Source: Climacteris rufus
Lineage: Eukaryota > Chordata > Aves > Passeriformes > Climacteridae
Length of the DNA stretch: 64,000 nt
Assembly: GCA_013398175.1 (NCBI GenBank)
Contig: VZRZ01007419.1
Location: 390,551-454,550 of the forward strand
Direction of reading: 5' to 3'
Part shown: positions 52,184 to 64,000 of the stretch, piece by piece
Numbering within the stretch: position 1 is the stretch's first letter
Layout of the letters: each line of letters starts with the position of its first letter
Notes under the pieces: model-generated
Seen by the model: only the letters and a program-made list of their open reading frames with translations
Database searches by the model: none
What the model was told of the DNA's origin: nothing
Made by a program: the position numbers and the translations under genes

Positions 52184-52766
52184 TGTTGTGATTTAAACCC
52201 GCTGGAAATTAAGTTCTATGCAGACACTCGCTCAGTCCCTCCCTACCTGCCACCCTGATGGGGAGGAGAATTGGAAAAAAAAGTGAAACGTGCTAAGACA
52301 AGAAAAGAGTAATAATGAAGAGAGAAAGATAGAGAGATAGAGAGATAGAGAGATAGAGAGATAGGTAGGTAGGTAGGTAGGTAGATAGATAGATAGATAG
52401 ATAGAGGGAGGAATAAAACCCAAAAGAATAAAGACACAACTGCTCACAAGCACTGACCAATGCCCAGCCCATCCCCAAGCAATGCTCAGCCCCTCCCGGC
52501 CAACTCCCCCAGCTGATGTGCTGAGTGTGACCTCCCATGCCATGGACAATCCCTTTGGCCAGGCTGGGTCAGCGGCCCTGGCCGTGCTCCCCCAGCTCCT
52601 AGTACACCTGGTCACTGGCAGAGCATGGGAAACTGTAACTTAGGGTAAGCACCACTTACAATAGCCAACACATCAGTGTCTTATCAAAATAATTTTCTTA
52701 TTAAATTGGAAACACAGCATTGAACCAGCTGCTATGAAAAAAATTATCCCAGCTGAAACCAGGACA
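52184..52766 (-). mobile_element. Second ERVL-type LTR of the same avian family
   Basis: The plus strand starts 'tgttgtgatttaaacccgct' and ends 'cccagctgaaaccaggaca', the same family and orientation as the LTR at 9588-10168 and nearly the same length (about 583 bp). 'ccctttggccaggctgggtc' in the middle also matches the family. It is more diverged: the TATA-like and ATTAAA signals seen in the first copy are not recognisable, and no clear target-site duplication flanks it (TGGCA left, TAGTA right). No internal retroviral sequence is adjacent. It carries an expanded tetranucleotide array in the segment that is often microsatellite-like in this family. Confidence 0.85.
52322..52408. repeat. Compound GATA/GAGA/GGTA microsatellite inside the LTR
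   Basis: An array of GAGATA units is followed by about six GTAG units and then about five GATA units, ending in AGAGGG. Different motifs in blocks suggest stepwise mutation and expansion after insertion. Because of the repeat, several minus-strand frames read as Leu/Ser/Tyr-rich; these are not genes. Confidence 0.92.
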
Positions 52767-54960
52767 TAGTACAATATTAATTGACTATTTTCTCATAATA
52801 TGATGAGACTGGAACTGCAAGTTTTATAAATTTATTTCATTTTTTTACAAATGTTAATATTTCATTCTTGCCCAGGTGCCACTTTTGGCCATTTGGAGCT
52901 ACAGTACCTGACCAAGTACGTGGTGAATACAAAATACTTCATGTAGCTCATGTTTCATCCATTTGACCATGTGAACAGTAAGAAACAATTTGATAATTTC
53001 AAATTAGACAAATGGATAATTTGAAAAATTTTGAAATTTATCAATTTCAAACTTGAAATTGTACCATATTGTTTTTAATATGTATTACTTATAATTGTAC
53101 TGTATTTTAGTGAATTAATGTCTTCAAAAAAAAAAAAGAAATGAGGATATGTATTTTTCAGGCAAGAAGACTAGTTTTTATATAGATGCTGTATTTGAGA
53201 TTTTTAATTATACACCAAATTATTTAATTTTAAAAAGGTGTTTGTTACTCAAATACTAAACATTTACAAATCTGCTCCTGAAGTTGATTTTCCTTTATAT
53301 AAGCCCTAGATAATCCCTTCAGATTAAAAGTAAACTTATTTTTTATTGCCATAATCATAAAGAATAATAGTTACATTTTCTAAAGTAGGAAAACAATTTG
53401 GCAAACTGTGCATATATTTTCCAGGTAGTTGACCATTATATGACAGTGAAACAAATCAAGAGAATGTATCTTTTATAAAATGCTGTTTCATTATTATTTA
53501 AACTATAATTTTTCCCAGATAAATGGCGTTGTGCAGTTTACCCATATGCACAAACACTTGTAAAACTGAGTGATTAATGGAGGGTCATTATTAACATCAA
53601 AGTGTAGGGGAACAAATTATGTATCACTATGTTCCTGTGAGGAATATGAAGGTAGTAAATCAACATTCATTCTGAGTTGTTTTCAAGAATAAGTTCTCTT
53701 AAAAGTATTGCTAAACTTATTACACTGGCTGTTTTTAATTAGCAAATTAAACAGAGTTTTTAACTTAGAATTTTTTTTTAATGGGAATTACCAGTTAACA
53801 TGAATGCTTATCAGTGAAAAACTGGTTCTGTTTCAAAATAGTTCTGCTTCCTGCAAATAACACTATCACGATGTCAAAACACCTTGATCATTATTGTTTT
53901 AGAAGAAGGTCATATGTAAGCAGCATTAAATATAGTAGGTTTGTTGTTGTTGAATATACTTCTTTCTTTTCAATTAGATCATGTTCCTTGAGTTTCTAAT
54001 ACAGGCATTATTAAAAATTCACAACAAAGACCTGTAAACCCTGAGGAAATGTTATTCAAAAGACCCTTCAATTGTATGATTGTAAGTAATTTTTTTACAA
54101 ACTGTATTTTTAGTGGTACTCACTCATTAACTGTCTCAGTGTATATTTTTCATTAAAATAATGTGAAAGGTACTTCTTTCTACTTCTCTTCTAGTTAGTT
54201 TGATTCAGAATGCAGTACCTCTAGTAGTAATAGTTTAAGCATTCGCTTGAGTGCCTTCAGTGTTTAAACAGCTGCACAGTCAATTTAACTCGGTATAAAA
54301 GTATCCATAATCAGATAGTCCATTTTGGTTGAACAGACAGTGGATGTTATGCAGTCTGAATTGCTGGGAGGGTAAATCACGTAATCAAAATGTGATTCTA
54401 AATAATATGGCTCACCAGAAATGGGTTAATCCTATCTTCTGAGGGCATTGTAACAAAAATGATTATTATATTCTCTTTATCAAAGCCACTGAGAGTAAAT
54501 TACGTTGTACTATTTTCTGTGGCAGTTGCATGCTTTTCGTTTGTTCCAGGTCTTATTTAGTAAATCTGTGGGTAAATTTGCATTCTTTCTGTTCAGTAGA
54601 GTCTGCATGTACCACTACTTAAAGTTACTGCAAAAACTCAAGAACACATCCAGCATAGAAGTCCGAACCAGAACTTCCAGTGCTTGGAGAACTCCTGCTG
54701 CCATAATCTCAGTGAAGATTCTTGCATCCTTAGCTTTGTCTTTATCTGTTCTTCATTTCTAGGTTGTCTTCTTCACAACAGAATTCTAAGTACTCTTGCT
54801 CATGATGTGGTTGTAGTTGTCAATGCAGTGTTTTGCACATTAGGGATCACAGCTGTACTAAGAGCTCAGTAGTGCTTAGTTTTTTTCAGGATCAGAAACT
54901 CTGCTAGTAGATTTTCATTGGTGCTAGGAATTAAATCGGTAGAAGGACTTCCAAGGATGG
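52767..54960. other. Unique, very AT-rich non-coding sequence
   Basis: No gene or repeat family was recognised. Around 52.98-53.06 kb there is a cluster of short direct and inverted copies of AATTTGA/TCAAATT-like words, probably a compositional effect. Confidence 0.45.
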
Positions 54961-55020
54961 GATGAAGTGACGTGAAGTGACATGAAGTGACGTGAAGTGA
55001 CGTGAAGTGACGTGAAGTGA
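54961..55020. repeat. 10-bp minisatellite, six units
   Basis: There are six exact-phase 10-base units. Units 2, 4, 5 and 6 read CGTGAAGTGA, unit 1 reads GATGAAGTGA and unit 3 reads CATGAAGTGA. The junctions create repeated TGACGTGA, close to the cAMP-response element. The variants are consistent with CpG decay in unit 3 and flank divergence in unit 1. Confidence 0.93.
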
Positions 55021-58000
55021 AACAAGACAGACTAAATTTCATACCCATGGGAAGCTTCACAGTTTCTGGGTTTTCTCTTTGATTTAGAGTGAAAACTTTC
55101 CCAATGGAATGAAATTTGAAAAGTCTGACCAGATCTATTTTGAAGTAATTTTAAGTGTGTTCTCAAAAAGGCTCCCAATTACATGAGTTTTTTTAATCTC
55201 ATATCTTCTGTTTCCTACAAAAATTTGTTTTGTGTATTATTCTTTAATCTTCCCTCCAGTTTTCCTTCTGGTTTGTCCCCTCAAACTTGCTCCATAGAGT
55301 TTGTCTTCTGCCTAAGTACTGCAACTTGTTCTTTCTTTCATGATGTGATCAACTACTCACATTGTATTGAAAGCATGATCAGTAAATGATACTGTTTAAT
55401 GTTTTTATAAATGTCTCTAATTCTGTCTTTGAAAATAATGCAATTTCACTGAACAGAGGAATTTGTCTTCTAGTACCAGTAAAGGAACTCTCTGATTTGT
55501 GTGTGACAGAAGTCCACAAAAGAGATCAAAGTGCCATTTGTTCAGAATGCTTGAATGCATCTTTCTGCACAAGAAAATAAAGAAAAAAAATGGAAAAAAA
55601 CCTGTTTTCAGCTAACTGTATTTCAGCAATCATAATCCTTTGATATTAATCTGGAAGCTCAGGCTCTCCAGCAACACAGCAATCCCCTTTGAGGATCTAG
55701 CTGTCTTCATAGCACAAATGCTCCATTTTTTTTTTTCTGTTTGGTTTCAGTCTCTGAAACAAAAGCTAGATTAGAAAGCCCTTGCTGAAAAGAAAATTCC
55801 TGATGGAGAGGGACTGCTAAGAAATAGTGTCTCATTATGTTTCCCCAAGACTTTCATCTTGCAGTTACTAGCAGAAAATTCAAAACAGCTCGCAGCTCTC
55901 CTACACTCAAGCCTTTAAAAGTGGAATCCATTTATGAAAGAGACTGGGTTGCTTCTCTTTTCTTTAATGTGGGAACCCTCTTTGTCTCACAGCCTGTGAA
56001 TCTGCTTTCCACCTATTTGTATGCTTCTCTCTGAAAGTGTGAGACCAGGTAAATTAGTGGACTTGCCAGGCTTTCCAGTTGCTGAGCATTCCTAAAAGCA
56101 AAGAGAGATGCTGTGCAGATAAAAGCTTATGTCTGTTATATGAAAGTTAGTACTCTAGCTTGATAATATTGGATGGGTTGGAATAATTAGTGGAACAAAC
56201 AAATATCTCAGCTGTACTTTAACCTTGTTGGAACCAGAATGGTTGTGCCATCAGTGTGAGTTATTTAGTGGTGTGATAAGAACAGTGTGTTCAATGTGTG
56301 GTATGGTATACCTGACAGGCACTTAAGGGAAGATGAAGTTCACATTGGGTAGATGCTGCTAGTAAAGCCTCACAGGCACTATTTAGCAAATCCCCCGCTA
56401 TATTGGTTCCTGTCCTACTGCCTGAGTCGAGTTGAACTGAGTGACAATTTTGAATATTCAGTGCTGGAGAGAAGGTGGCCATAAGCCAAGAGAGGGGCTA
56501 TCTCTTCCCTGTCTTCATTCTCTCACCTTTCTCCAAAATCAAATTTATAGCAGTCCTTTTGGCTCGCCTGCCAAATTCCTGTTATTTTTATCTGTCATGT
56601 TTATATAGATAAGGCGTGTAATCCACTTCTGCTGCTTGAAAATAAGATGCTACTCATATCTGGGTAACTAGGTCAAATTTGGCTTTTTATGATTACTGAC
56701 ATTCTCTCTATGGCCCTGCTGTTGTATTCCTGTCAGGTGCAATGCACACCTGGGAGCACTCAAGGTACCATTAAAGACAGATGGGATAATCACTACAACC
56801 TGCTGCTGCACTGAGAGGCAGGACCACTGCTGTTGCAGTGCAGGTCCACTTCCAGTGGGCACACAAAGCATTGTCACCACTTTAATCTTTGACCTCTGGT
56901 TAGAATGAGTAAGTATTGAGACTGAACTATATGTCTGCCCAAGATCCCCACATATCCTGGAGATAAGGAAAGCTTGCTTTGCTGTAAATCGGAGTTTTCC
57001 ATCTTCAGGAAAATCAGTCCAATGCTCTCCAAGATGAATAAGAGCTCTGTGGAAGTAAAAGTAAATGAAGGACATTATAAATTGCTGTCTGTTGATATCA
57101 TGGGTAACTTAAGTGTTTTATATGTTCTTTTTGAGTAAAAGGGGAAAAAAAATCCCTAAACTGTGTAACAAATAACTTGTTTCATCTTTATAATACTAAT
57201 AGTTGTAAGTTTGTTAGACTACTAGTATTTTTGTCCTGTTAATGTAAACACTGTATTACACGTGGTTGTCTACCAGGTCTTAGTAGTCATATTTTTTGAT
57301 AAAGGTGTAACAAGGATAATGATGTAAACAAAATACATAGACAGAAACAAAATCTATTATGAATTCCGGGGATTTTGCCCATTTGTGTTACTGTACTTGG
57401 GAGACCATAACAACAAATGATGTCTGGTCTTGATGACATTAAATCTGGGGACAGGGAAAATTAGTCCCTGGTTACATGTATTCAAAGCTAGACAATGCAA
57501 AAGGCAGTTTGCAAGCCCATGAAGAAACTTTGGTTCTGGAACAGTCTGAAATGCCTGTTTAGAAGGTCTGTTTCTCTTTTGCATAAATATGATGGCCACC
57601 AGCATTTATTTGTTTTTCTGACAGCTGCACAAACTGAAATTTGCTGGCCCCTCTTTGGCTTATGTTGCCATCCCTCTTATAGTACTCACGTAAACATCTA
57701 ATCAGAGACTCATGAAAGATGTGCTCTTGGACCCTCTCTATCTTGTTAAACCTCTGTCTTAGATATGATGATTTTACTGCTGCATTAAGTTCCTAATTCC
57801 AAAGTTACCATATTTCATACATATTTTGCCTTTTAAAAATGTGTGATGTCTTCAGAACTTGTGAAATGAGAAATTGAAGTGGATCCAGCAAAGGACAAAA
57901 TAAATTCTTTAAAAGATAACTAGCATTTTTTTGGCATATAGCACACTTTAATTTTGGATTAATATTTAAATAATAAACATTTGTTAAAGATTCAGTAGCC

Positions 58001-58454
58001 CTATATTTTTAATCTAAACGTTTCTGTATGATAGTGTTCCTCAATCTTTTTTCAACCATTATTGCTAGTAAAAATGTTATGGGAATGATGCATGATTAGG
58101 TATGTGTGAAATTGAGGGCAAATGTTTTCTTGCACTCCTCTGTAGTAAATCAGTTTGTGTGGCCATCCACCTAAAGGAAAACTGGAGCAATCCTCTTCAA
58201 AAGCAGCTGTTACACAGCTGTGCATAAGCACAAATTAGATCTCAACCACTATATTTAGATATTCATAATCCTCTGGTTCAATGTATGGTTAACATGCAGT
58301 GTTTGATTACTCCAGTATTTAGAACAATGGAACAAAACATGTATAACGATAACAGAACTTGTACATTTTGACTAGATTTTATATATGAATTTTTAACATA
58401 GATTATATAACTAAGTAATATTAAAGTAGTAAAAAGTATTCTAGAAGCTGGCAA
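55021..58454. other. Unique AT-rich non-coding sequence
   Basis: No supportable gene was found. A minus-strand open frame of 135 codons (56668-57075) is one of the longest in the window, but its translation has no motif that I recognise and no convincing splice or promoter context. I treat it as chance. Confidence 0.4.
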
Positions 58455-58490
58455 AGTGGAATGGATGATGCTAGTGGAATGGATGATGCT
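58455..58490. repeat. 18-bp perfect tandem duplication
   Basis: AGTGGAATGGATGATGCT occurs twice without mismatch at 58455-58472 and 58473-58490. It is probably a recent slippage event. Confidence 0.9.
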
Positions 58491-61400
58491 GGGTGCAGCA
58501 AGAGGGAGAAGTCTTCTGCAGAGAGTTGCTTTGCTTTTTTTTGTTTCAGTTTCTGAGTGGATGAAATGAGACCTACAGTCCAATTTGAAAAAGTGCAAAG
58601 CAGTTACAGCTACAAATTTTCTGTGACCATCTACAAAGTATGCAAACTGCCACTCAAAAATACCTGCTGTTTCTCTAATTTGAGTGGAACTTCAGAGACA
58701 AAGTCTACCCTGCCTAAATGTCAATTTCCTTTTCTTTCCATAAAAGACACTCAGCCAGACTGTTTTAGCATTTAAAACCACCAGTGGTCTTCCTCCTGGT
58801 GCAATCAAAAGTGATATGTTAAAAACGCTTTTGAAACAAGTATCCTACTAGCAGTACCCAAACTCTATCTTCAGCATCCTAAAACCCTAGAATATGTGAA
58901 GGTCAGCAGAGGAAGTTAAAATCAGTGTAAATGGAAATGTTTTTGTTGTTAGTAGTAGGGGAGCAGATGAGTGAAAATGTTGAAATTTCTTGGCAGAGCA
59001 GTATTTTATTGCAACTGAAACACACTGAAGTACCTTTCTGACATGTTTAAATAGAATTTCTTTCTTCTGGACACCCTAGCAAATGGATATACATCTTCAT
59101 GGTAATTTAAAATTGACAATTTATAAAGGAAATAATTTTATCCACTGTTTACACACTTTCTACCATGGAAATGTTATCAATGACATGGTCACAGACGTAG
59201 TAGTAGTAATTGAACTAGACATGGTGGGTAACACTTTTGTCAATATTGGCTGCCAATCAACAAAGTTAGAAAACCTGAAATTACTGTGGTAAGATAAAAG
59301 ATAAAACAAAGTAGGTGTTGAAATGTTCTTGCTTGAGGACATGTTAGCTAGACTCCCTTGCTCCTGCTAGCAAGTCTGTCTTGGTTAAATAACTCCATTT
59401 TATTAGACAATACTTAAAGAGCTTTCAAATACTGGTGGTCTAGTTTTAACTTCCAGACTGTGAGGAAACTGCAAAAAAGTTCCAAAGGAAAATGCCAATA
59501 AAGAGTTAATGCACGCTTAAATTTGACTAGCCTTTTCAGCACTAAAATGACAATGAGGATAATTTAGTAACTTTTTATCTCACTATGCTCTCCAGAGGGT
59601 TTTCTCCCTTTCAAAAGCTTTTAGAAAGGCCTTTCTAAAAATACAATTCTGCTGTTAGGTGAGGGTGCCCTCTTATGGAGATTGGAGCACAAAGTCCGGG
59701 TGAAGTTTCCAAGATTTTTTACTGGATTTACTAGACACGGTTTATTTTACAAAACAACACAGCAGTTTTGTAACTGTAGTCAATAACTACAGCAGGTGGA
59801 GAAGTAGCAAAACATTTAATTGAGAAAGCAGAGACTTTCTTTGAAATAAGCATTTTGTGTCTTCAAATGGTCCTATGAAAATATTTCTCTTTAGGGCAGT
59901 TTTGCCTTTGACTTCAACAATTAAATTTCTCTTTCAATTACAGGTATAAATTGTGCAGGTACAATTAAAACTGATGGAATGAAAAAATTTATCAACATAT
60001 GGGGGAAAAAAGAGAATAAATGTGAATGGCTTGATTTAAATAAATAAATTTCTAAAAGCACCTAATCTTCACCCATGTAAATTTTCATTATTAATTTATT
60101 TACACTTATTTAGGGTTTAAGGCAGAATACAGGTATGCATTTCATATATGTAAAGTAGATCCAACTTCATCTGCATTAGTCTGTATGTTTTCATGTTGGA
60201 AATTGATATAAATGCTCACATTGATGTGGTTGTGAAATGGAGATTTCTACAAACCTGTTTATGAGTAGAAATATTTTCTTCATTTCATAATAAAAAATTA
60301 TTTATTGTTAAAAATTTATTTTTTTGTTTTCTTTCTACTCTAAAAGTGCTTATAAAATGACAATTTTAATGCTAGTAATATTTTTAATCTATCCAAAATT
60401 TTCCAGTCTTTTTAATTCCATCCTCACAGATAAAACAGATATCACAGATATAGGCAGCAATGCAGAAGATTTTTCATCTGGACACATCAGTGTAATGTGA
60501 CTGGAAAGATACATGCAAAATCCAAGCCATATCCAGGTGAGATTTGATGCTATACTGCAGGTCAAACTAATCAGTTATGATACTGAAATACTGTATTAAT
60601 ATTTCTATTAATATTCAAAATTTAGCAGAGTGGTTTAGATGTTAATGTATTAATGAATTGCTTAACCAAGGCTTAAACATCTTTGAACATCTTTTCTTCA
60701 CTGGTAACATTGATAGTATTGAATATTGAAAGTAAGCTTATATCTTTTTAATATCTAATGTTCTAAGTAGCTTGTGTTCAAGAGAAAAAAGAACTGCTTG
60801 GGGATCTCTAAGAATCACTCATGTATTTTATACAGTTTTCTACTGTGTAGTACATTTTACCTGTTGCTTAATAAGAGTGTAAATAGAAAGCTGCAGTTGG
60901 AGTTATTCTGACAAACAAATGCAGTTTTACTGAAACCATTTGTGGAAAACTTCTGTCCCCACCATTTAAAGAATTAATGAACTGGAAGGGGGTAAGAAAT
61001 TGATAGATAATAATGTGAAATTTGGAAAGTACCTGTGATGCTAAGTGACTAAAGAATTGTCTGCTCAGCTTGTCTAAAAGGACTGGCTTGTCTACTGGTA
61101 TTTAGGATTACTGGTGATAATGTTGTTACTTTGAACAGACAGAATAGGATGCAGTCTTCACATACATAGCTAAGTGTGTGTTATGATACTTCTGCAAAAT
61201 ACATTTTTCTATCCTCTTTTCCTGTTCTTGGTTTTATAGTGAGGTCACAAAACTGTGTGTTTCAAAAGTAAAATCAATACTCAAAGGTTGCAAGTGTGAA
61301 GCAATCCAATCATATTTTGCACTAAATCCTTAGTTTGATCTCTCTACAATGTTGGCTTATTCACTCGTATCAAGACCAAAAATGAAGCAATAAAAAAAAG

Positions 61401-64000
61401 ATGTTTTAAAAATACTAATTTTCTTTAGAAGTCCTTATAGTCAAAAAGAAGTCAAGGTCAATTCAGCCTCCTGTAAACAAGATGTATTTGTGGATGACAA
61501 TTCTAGTAAAATAAGATAAATCAGTGTGCAAGTCTTGAGCAGGAAGTTGGAGACCACTGTTGGTGGGCTGTTGAAAGTGGCGAAAGAATGAAAGCAGTAC
61601 ATTAATTCCCTTAATTCAATCCATTGTCTTGAACAGTGTTTTCTGTGAGTCTCCAAGCCCACTGACACCACAGGTCAGTGAGACCTTTCAGATACTCCTT
61701 CTATGTTGCTTTGGAATGGGTGTACTACGGGAAAAATTGTAATTGGAAATTTTGACTGCTGCTTACTTTTTCAGTATCTTTTTTTTTTTTTTTAAGTTAG
61801 ATAACTTCATAGCTATATTCTAATTCATTTTCGGGTTTAAAAAGATCTTAATACCTCAGTGATAATAGCCCACTATTGCTTTAGTTCAAGCCAGTGGTAG
61901 ATACACTGTGGAAGAGCAGAGGAAGCATGGAGCCAGCAAGAATTTTTTTTCTACAATTAGTAAGCATTTTGCTGAAACAGCAATTCGGAGTCTGCTGAAA
62001 CTACACCTGAGGCTGCTGCAGCAGTATTTCATAACACTGTACTTTTGGCTTTACTGCTATTTATTTACTTACTACATATTTTGGCACATATATTGTCTAT
62101 AATATTGACTCATTCCATTAAAAACCATCTTGCATTGAATTTGACTTTGAATTCTTAGACCACTGTCATCACATACACTGTCATAACAACTCCACTATAG
62201 GGTGCCATGCTAATTTTAAAATATAGGATGTATGGTAAAGCAAAGTCAGGAGAAGGTAGGCAATATAATGCCAGAAACACTTAACTGGACAATGTCAGTA
62301 GTGAAGTCTGGGGGTACAATTTTTACAGAAAATTTACAATTACTGACTAAGAGGAAGGGATGATTAATATAAATACATTTTTTAAAAATCTGATGGAAAT
62401 TTATTTGTTTCTGACTGTTGAGGAAGTTGCTGATCTTGGTGCACTGCAGAGACATCACTGAAGCAGCTCCCGAGACAGCAATATTTCATTACTGACAGAA
62501 AAAAGGATTGCTGGAGAAGAAAATAGGATAATTTTAATTTCCCATATATCTAATCTTTGTAATGGCCATGACATTAATACAAGCATTTTGACTTTAACAT
62601 GGCTGAATGCCAACCCAAGACTTTCTGAAACCAATTATTGACTGTCTCCTTGCTGATCATGTTCATGAATAAAATGTTAGCAGACTATATGGTATAATGT
62701 TCTTCAGTGGGAAGCGTGGGCAGAGGGTAAGTCTGTTCTTCAGGATGATCTATTGTAAGTAGCCAAGCAGATAAGGAACTAAAGGACTACACAGGTCAAA
62801 AATTCTTTCTTAGCCTTTGGAGAAAAGATGATGTTATTAAACTTTAGTGATTTCCATTCTTTAATGCTTCCATTTGGGTGATTTATAGCAAGATAGGTAT
62901 TAGATATTTTTCTTCCAATATGTTTCTATTCAGCTCATGTTTGTATCCATGCTTTACTTCTCTCATATATAGGATTAATGAAATTATAAATAGTACAGTG
63001 TTTCTCTTCAGGTGGCAATGCACCTGCTAAGAAATGTACTGATTACAAAGCCATATCCACTTTGAACACTGAGTGGTGCTATCATATTAAATATTGCAAT
63101 TCACTTTCTTCCCATGGAAACAGGATGAACTTTCTGATAAACCCCATCACTTTTCACTTATTAATTAGCAATTATAGTTATGGTCCTAATATTTGTATTA
63201 AATAGTAATCATCGCAGTATTATTATTATTATGATGCATCACTAAGGCTTTGGGAAAACAGGGACCAAATAAGTAAAGTAACTGTAATCTGTACTCATTG
63301 TCTGTGCAACTCTAGCATTGAGTAATTGCAGCCAAGTAGCGGATTGCAGTAGATGTTGTTATATAAACAGACGAAAAACACTACTGCTGTGTGGGGATGC
63401 TTTTGAATGACCTATTTCAACTTAATATAACAAATTACATATTTAATATTAATTTAGCATTCTGTGTTGTAAGAAAATCTATTGGTTGTATAATGCACAT
63501 TACTTTTAAAAGCACTGTCATTATTTGCCTACTACATAATCATCATTCTCTAGAATTTTACAGAACTGTTTGTCCCTAAGACAAACATGACTGCTATAGT
63601 AACATATACTGAAAAATACAAATTTCAGCATAGACAAGGTCTTCAGAAAGGAATTGTGCATCATCACTAAAATGGTGAAACGATGAGGAAAATGAAAAAA
63701 AATGGAAATAACTTAATAGAACATTGAAAAAAGTGGAAAACTCCCTTTATTTGGGTTAAGTTTTGAGACAGGAGGAAAAAATAAAAAAAAATTCCCTCCA
63801 TGTGTGATCTCTGTCAGTTTAACATTCAATTTTAAATGCATACAGAAATCTAAAGGATTTCATTTGTAGTCACTGAAATCAGGTAACACTGTCTTGTGTG
63901 CTAAGTTACAGCTTCTTAGAATATGTGTTATTCAGAGCAACATTTGTTACAATAACAATACTGCAGGGAATTAGTGCCTTTTTTTTTTTTCCTTTTTTTT
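58491..64000. other. Unique AT-rich non-coding sequence to window end
   Basis: No gene or named repeat was recognised. About 59.65-59.72 kb ('cctcttatggagattggagc' then 'aaagtccgggtgaag') looks slightly like a retroviral or other repeat remnant but cannot be assigned. The window ends in a T-rich tract. Confidence 0.4.
59619..59640. repeat. 22-bp perfect palindrome
   Basis: The half-site TTTTAGAAAGG is followed at once by its exact reverse complement CCTTTCTAAAA. An overlapping 10-bp palindrome AAAAGCTTTT lies just left (59613-59622). A dimeric binding site or a chance cruciform are both possible. Confidence 0.85.

Noticed and set aside
52232..52615. Leu/Tyr/Ser-repeat proteins on the minus strand
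   Set aside because: They are translations of the tetranucleotide array within the LTR.
56668..57075. 135-codon minus-strand open frame
   Set aside because: No recognisable domain and no supporting signals; probably chance.

Overview
The window reads as nuclear DNA from a bird, most likely a passerine. By eye it is AT-rich with few CpGs, and no intact bacterial-, viral- or eukaryotic-style gene runs through it. The organism call rests on the repeats. There are two long CR1 LINE 3' ends with the typical avian tail, several short CR1 tails, a tRNA-derived SINE with a CR1-like tail that resembles passerine TguSINE1, and two copies of a widespread avian ERVL-type LTR whose sense strand starts near TGTCCTGGTTTCAGCTG. 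The family names are recalled from general knowledge and were not searched.

Layout. 1-9.5 kb: a short minus-strand CR1 tail at the left edge, then mostly unique AT-rich sequence with one candidate protein-coding exon (6106-6260) flanked by good splice signals. 9.6-15.5 kb: a solo LTR with a 5-bp target duplication, a GC-rich patch of unknown origin, a tRNA-derived SINE abutting a second CR1 tail, a degenerate stretch resembling MS4A four-pass membrane proteins (14545-15050), and a 37-base T tract. 15.5-29 kb: unique AT-rich sequence with two short CR1 tails and a (TGTT)n microsatellite. 29.5-35.4 kb: a mostly open, unrecognised reading frame followed at once by an 11-bp perfect hairpin, then a 22-bp tandem duplication and the two long CR1 fragments, both on the plus strand and both with broken reverse transcriptase reading frames. 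35.4-52 kb: unique sequence interrupted by a GC- and CpG-rich block at 40.5-40.9 kb, interpreted as a solo gammaretrovirus-like (ERV1-type) LTR on the minus strand. 52-64 kb: the second ERVL-type LTR carrying an expanded tetranucleotide repeat, a six-unit 10-bp minisatellite, an 18-bp duplication and a 22-bp palindrome, otherwise AT-rich unique sequence.

Function. The window fits a gene desert or the inside of a very long intron. No operon, CRISPR array, standard RNA gene or complete protein-coding gene can be supported. Nothing seen amounts to a new biological system. The observations most worth testing are the candidate exon, the MS4A-like relic, the CpG-rich LTR with three YY1-like sites, and the reading frame plus hairpin near 29.5-30.0 kb. 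Positions and repeat boundaries were read by eye and may be off by several bases.
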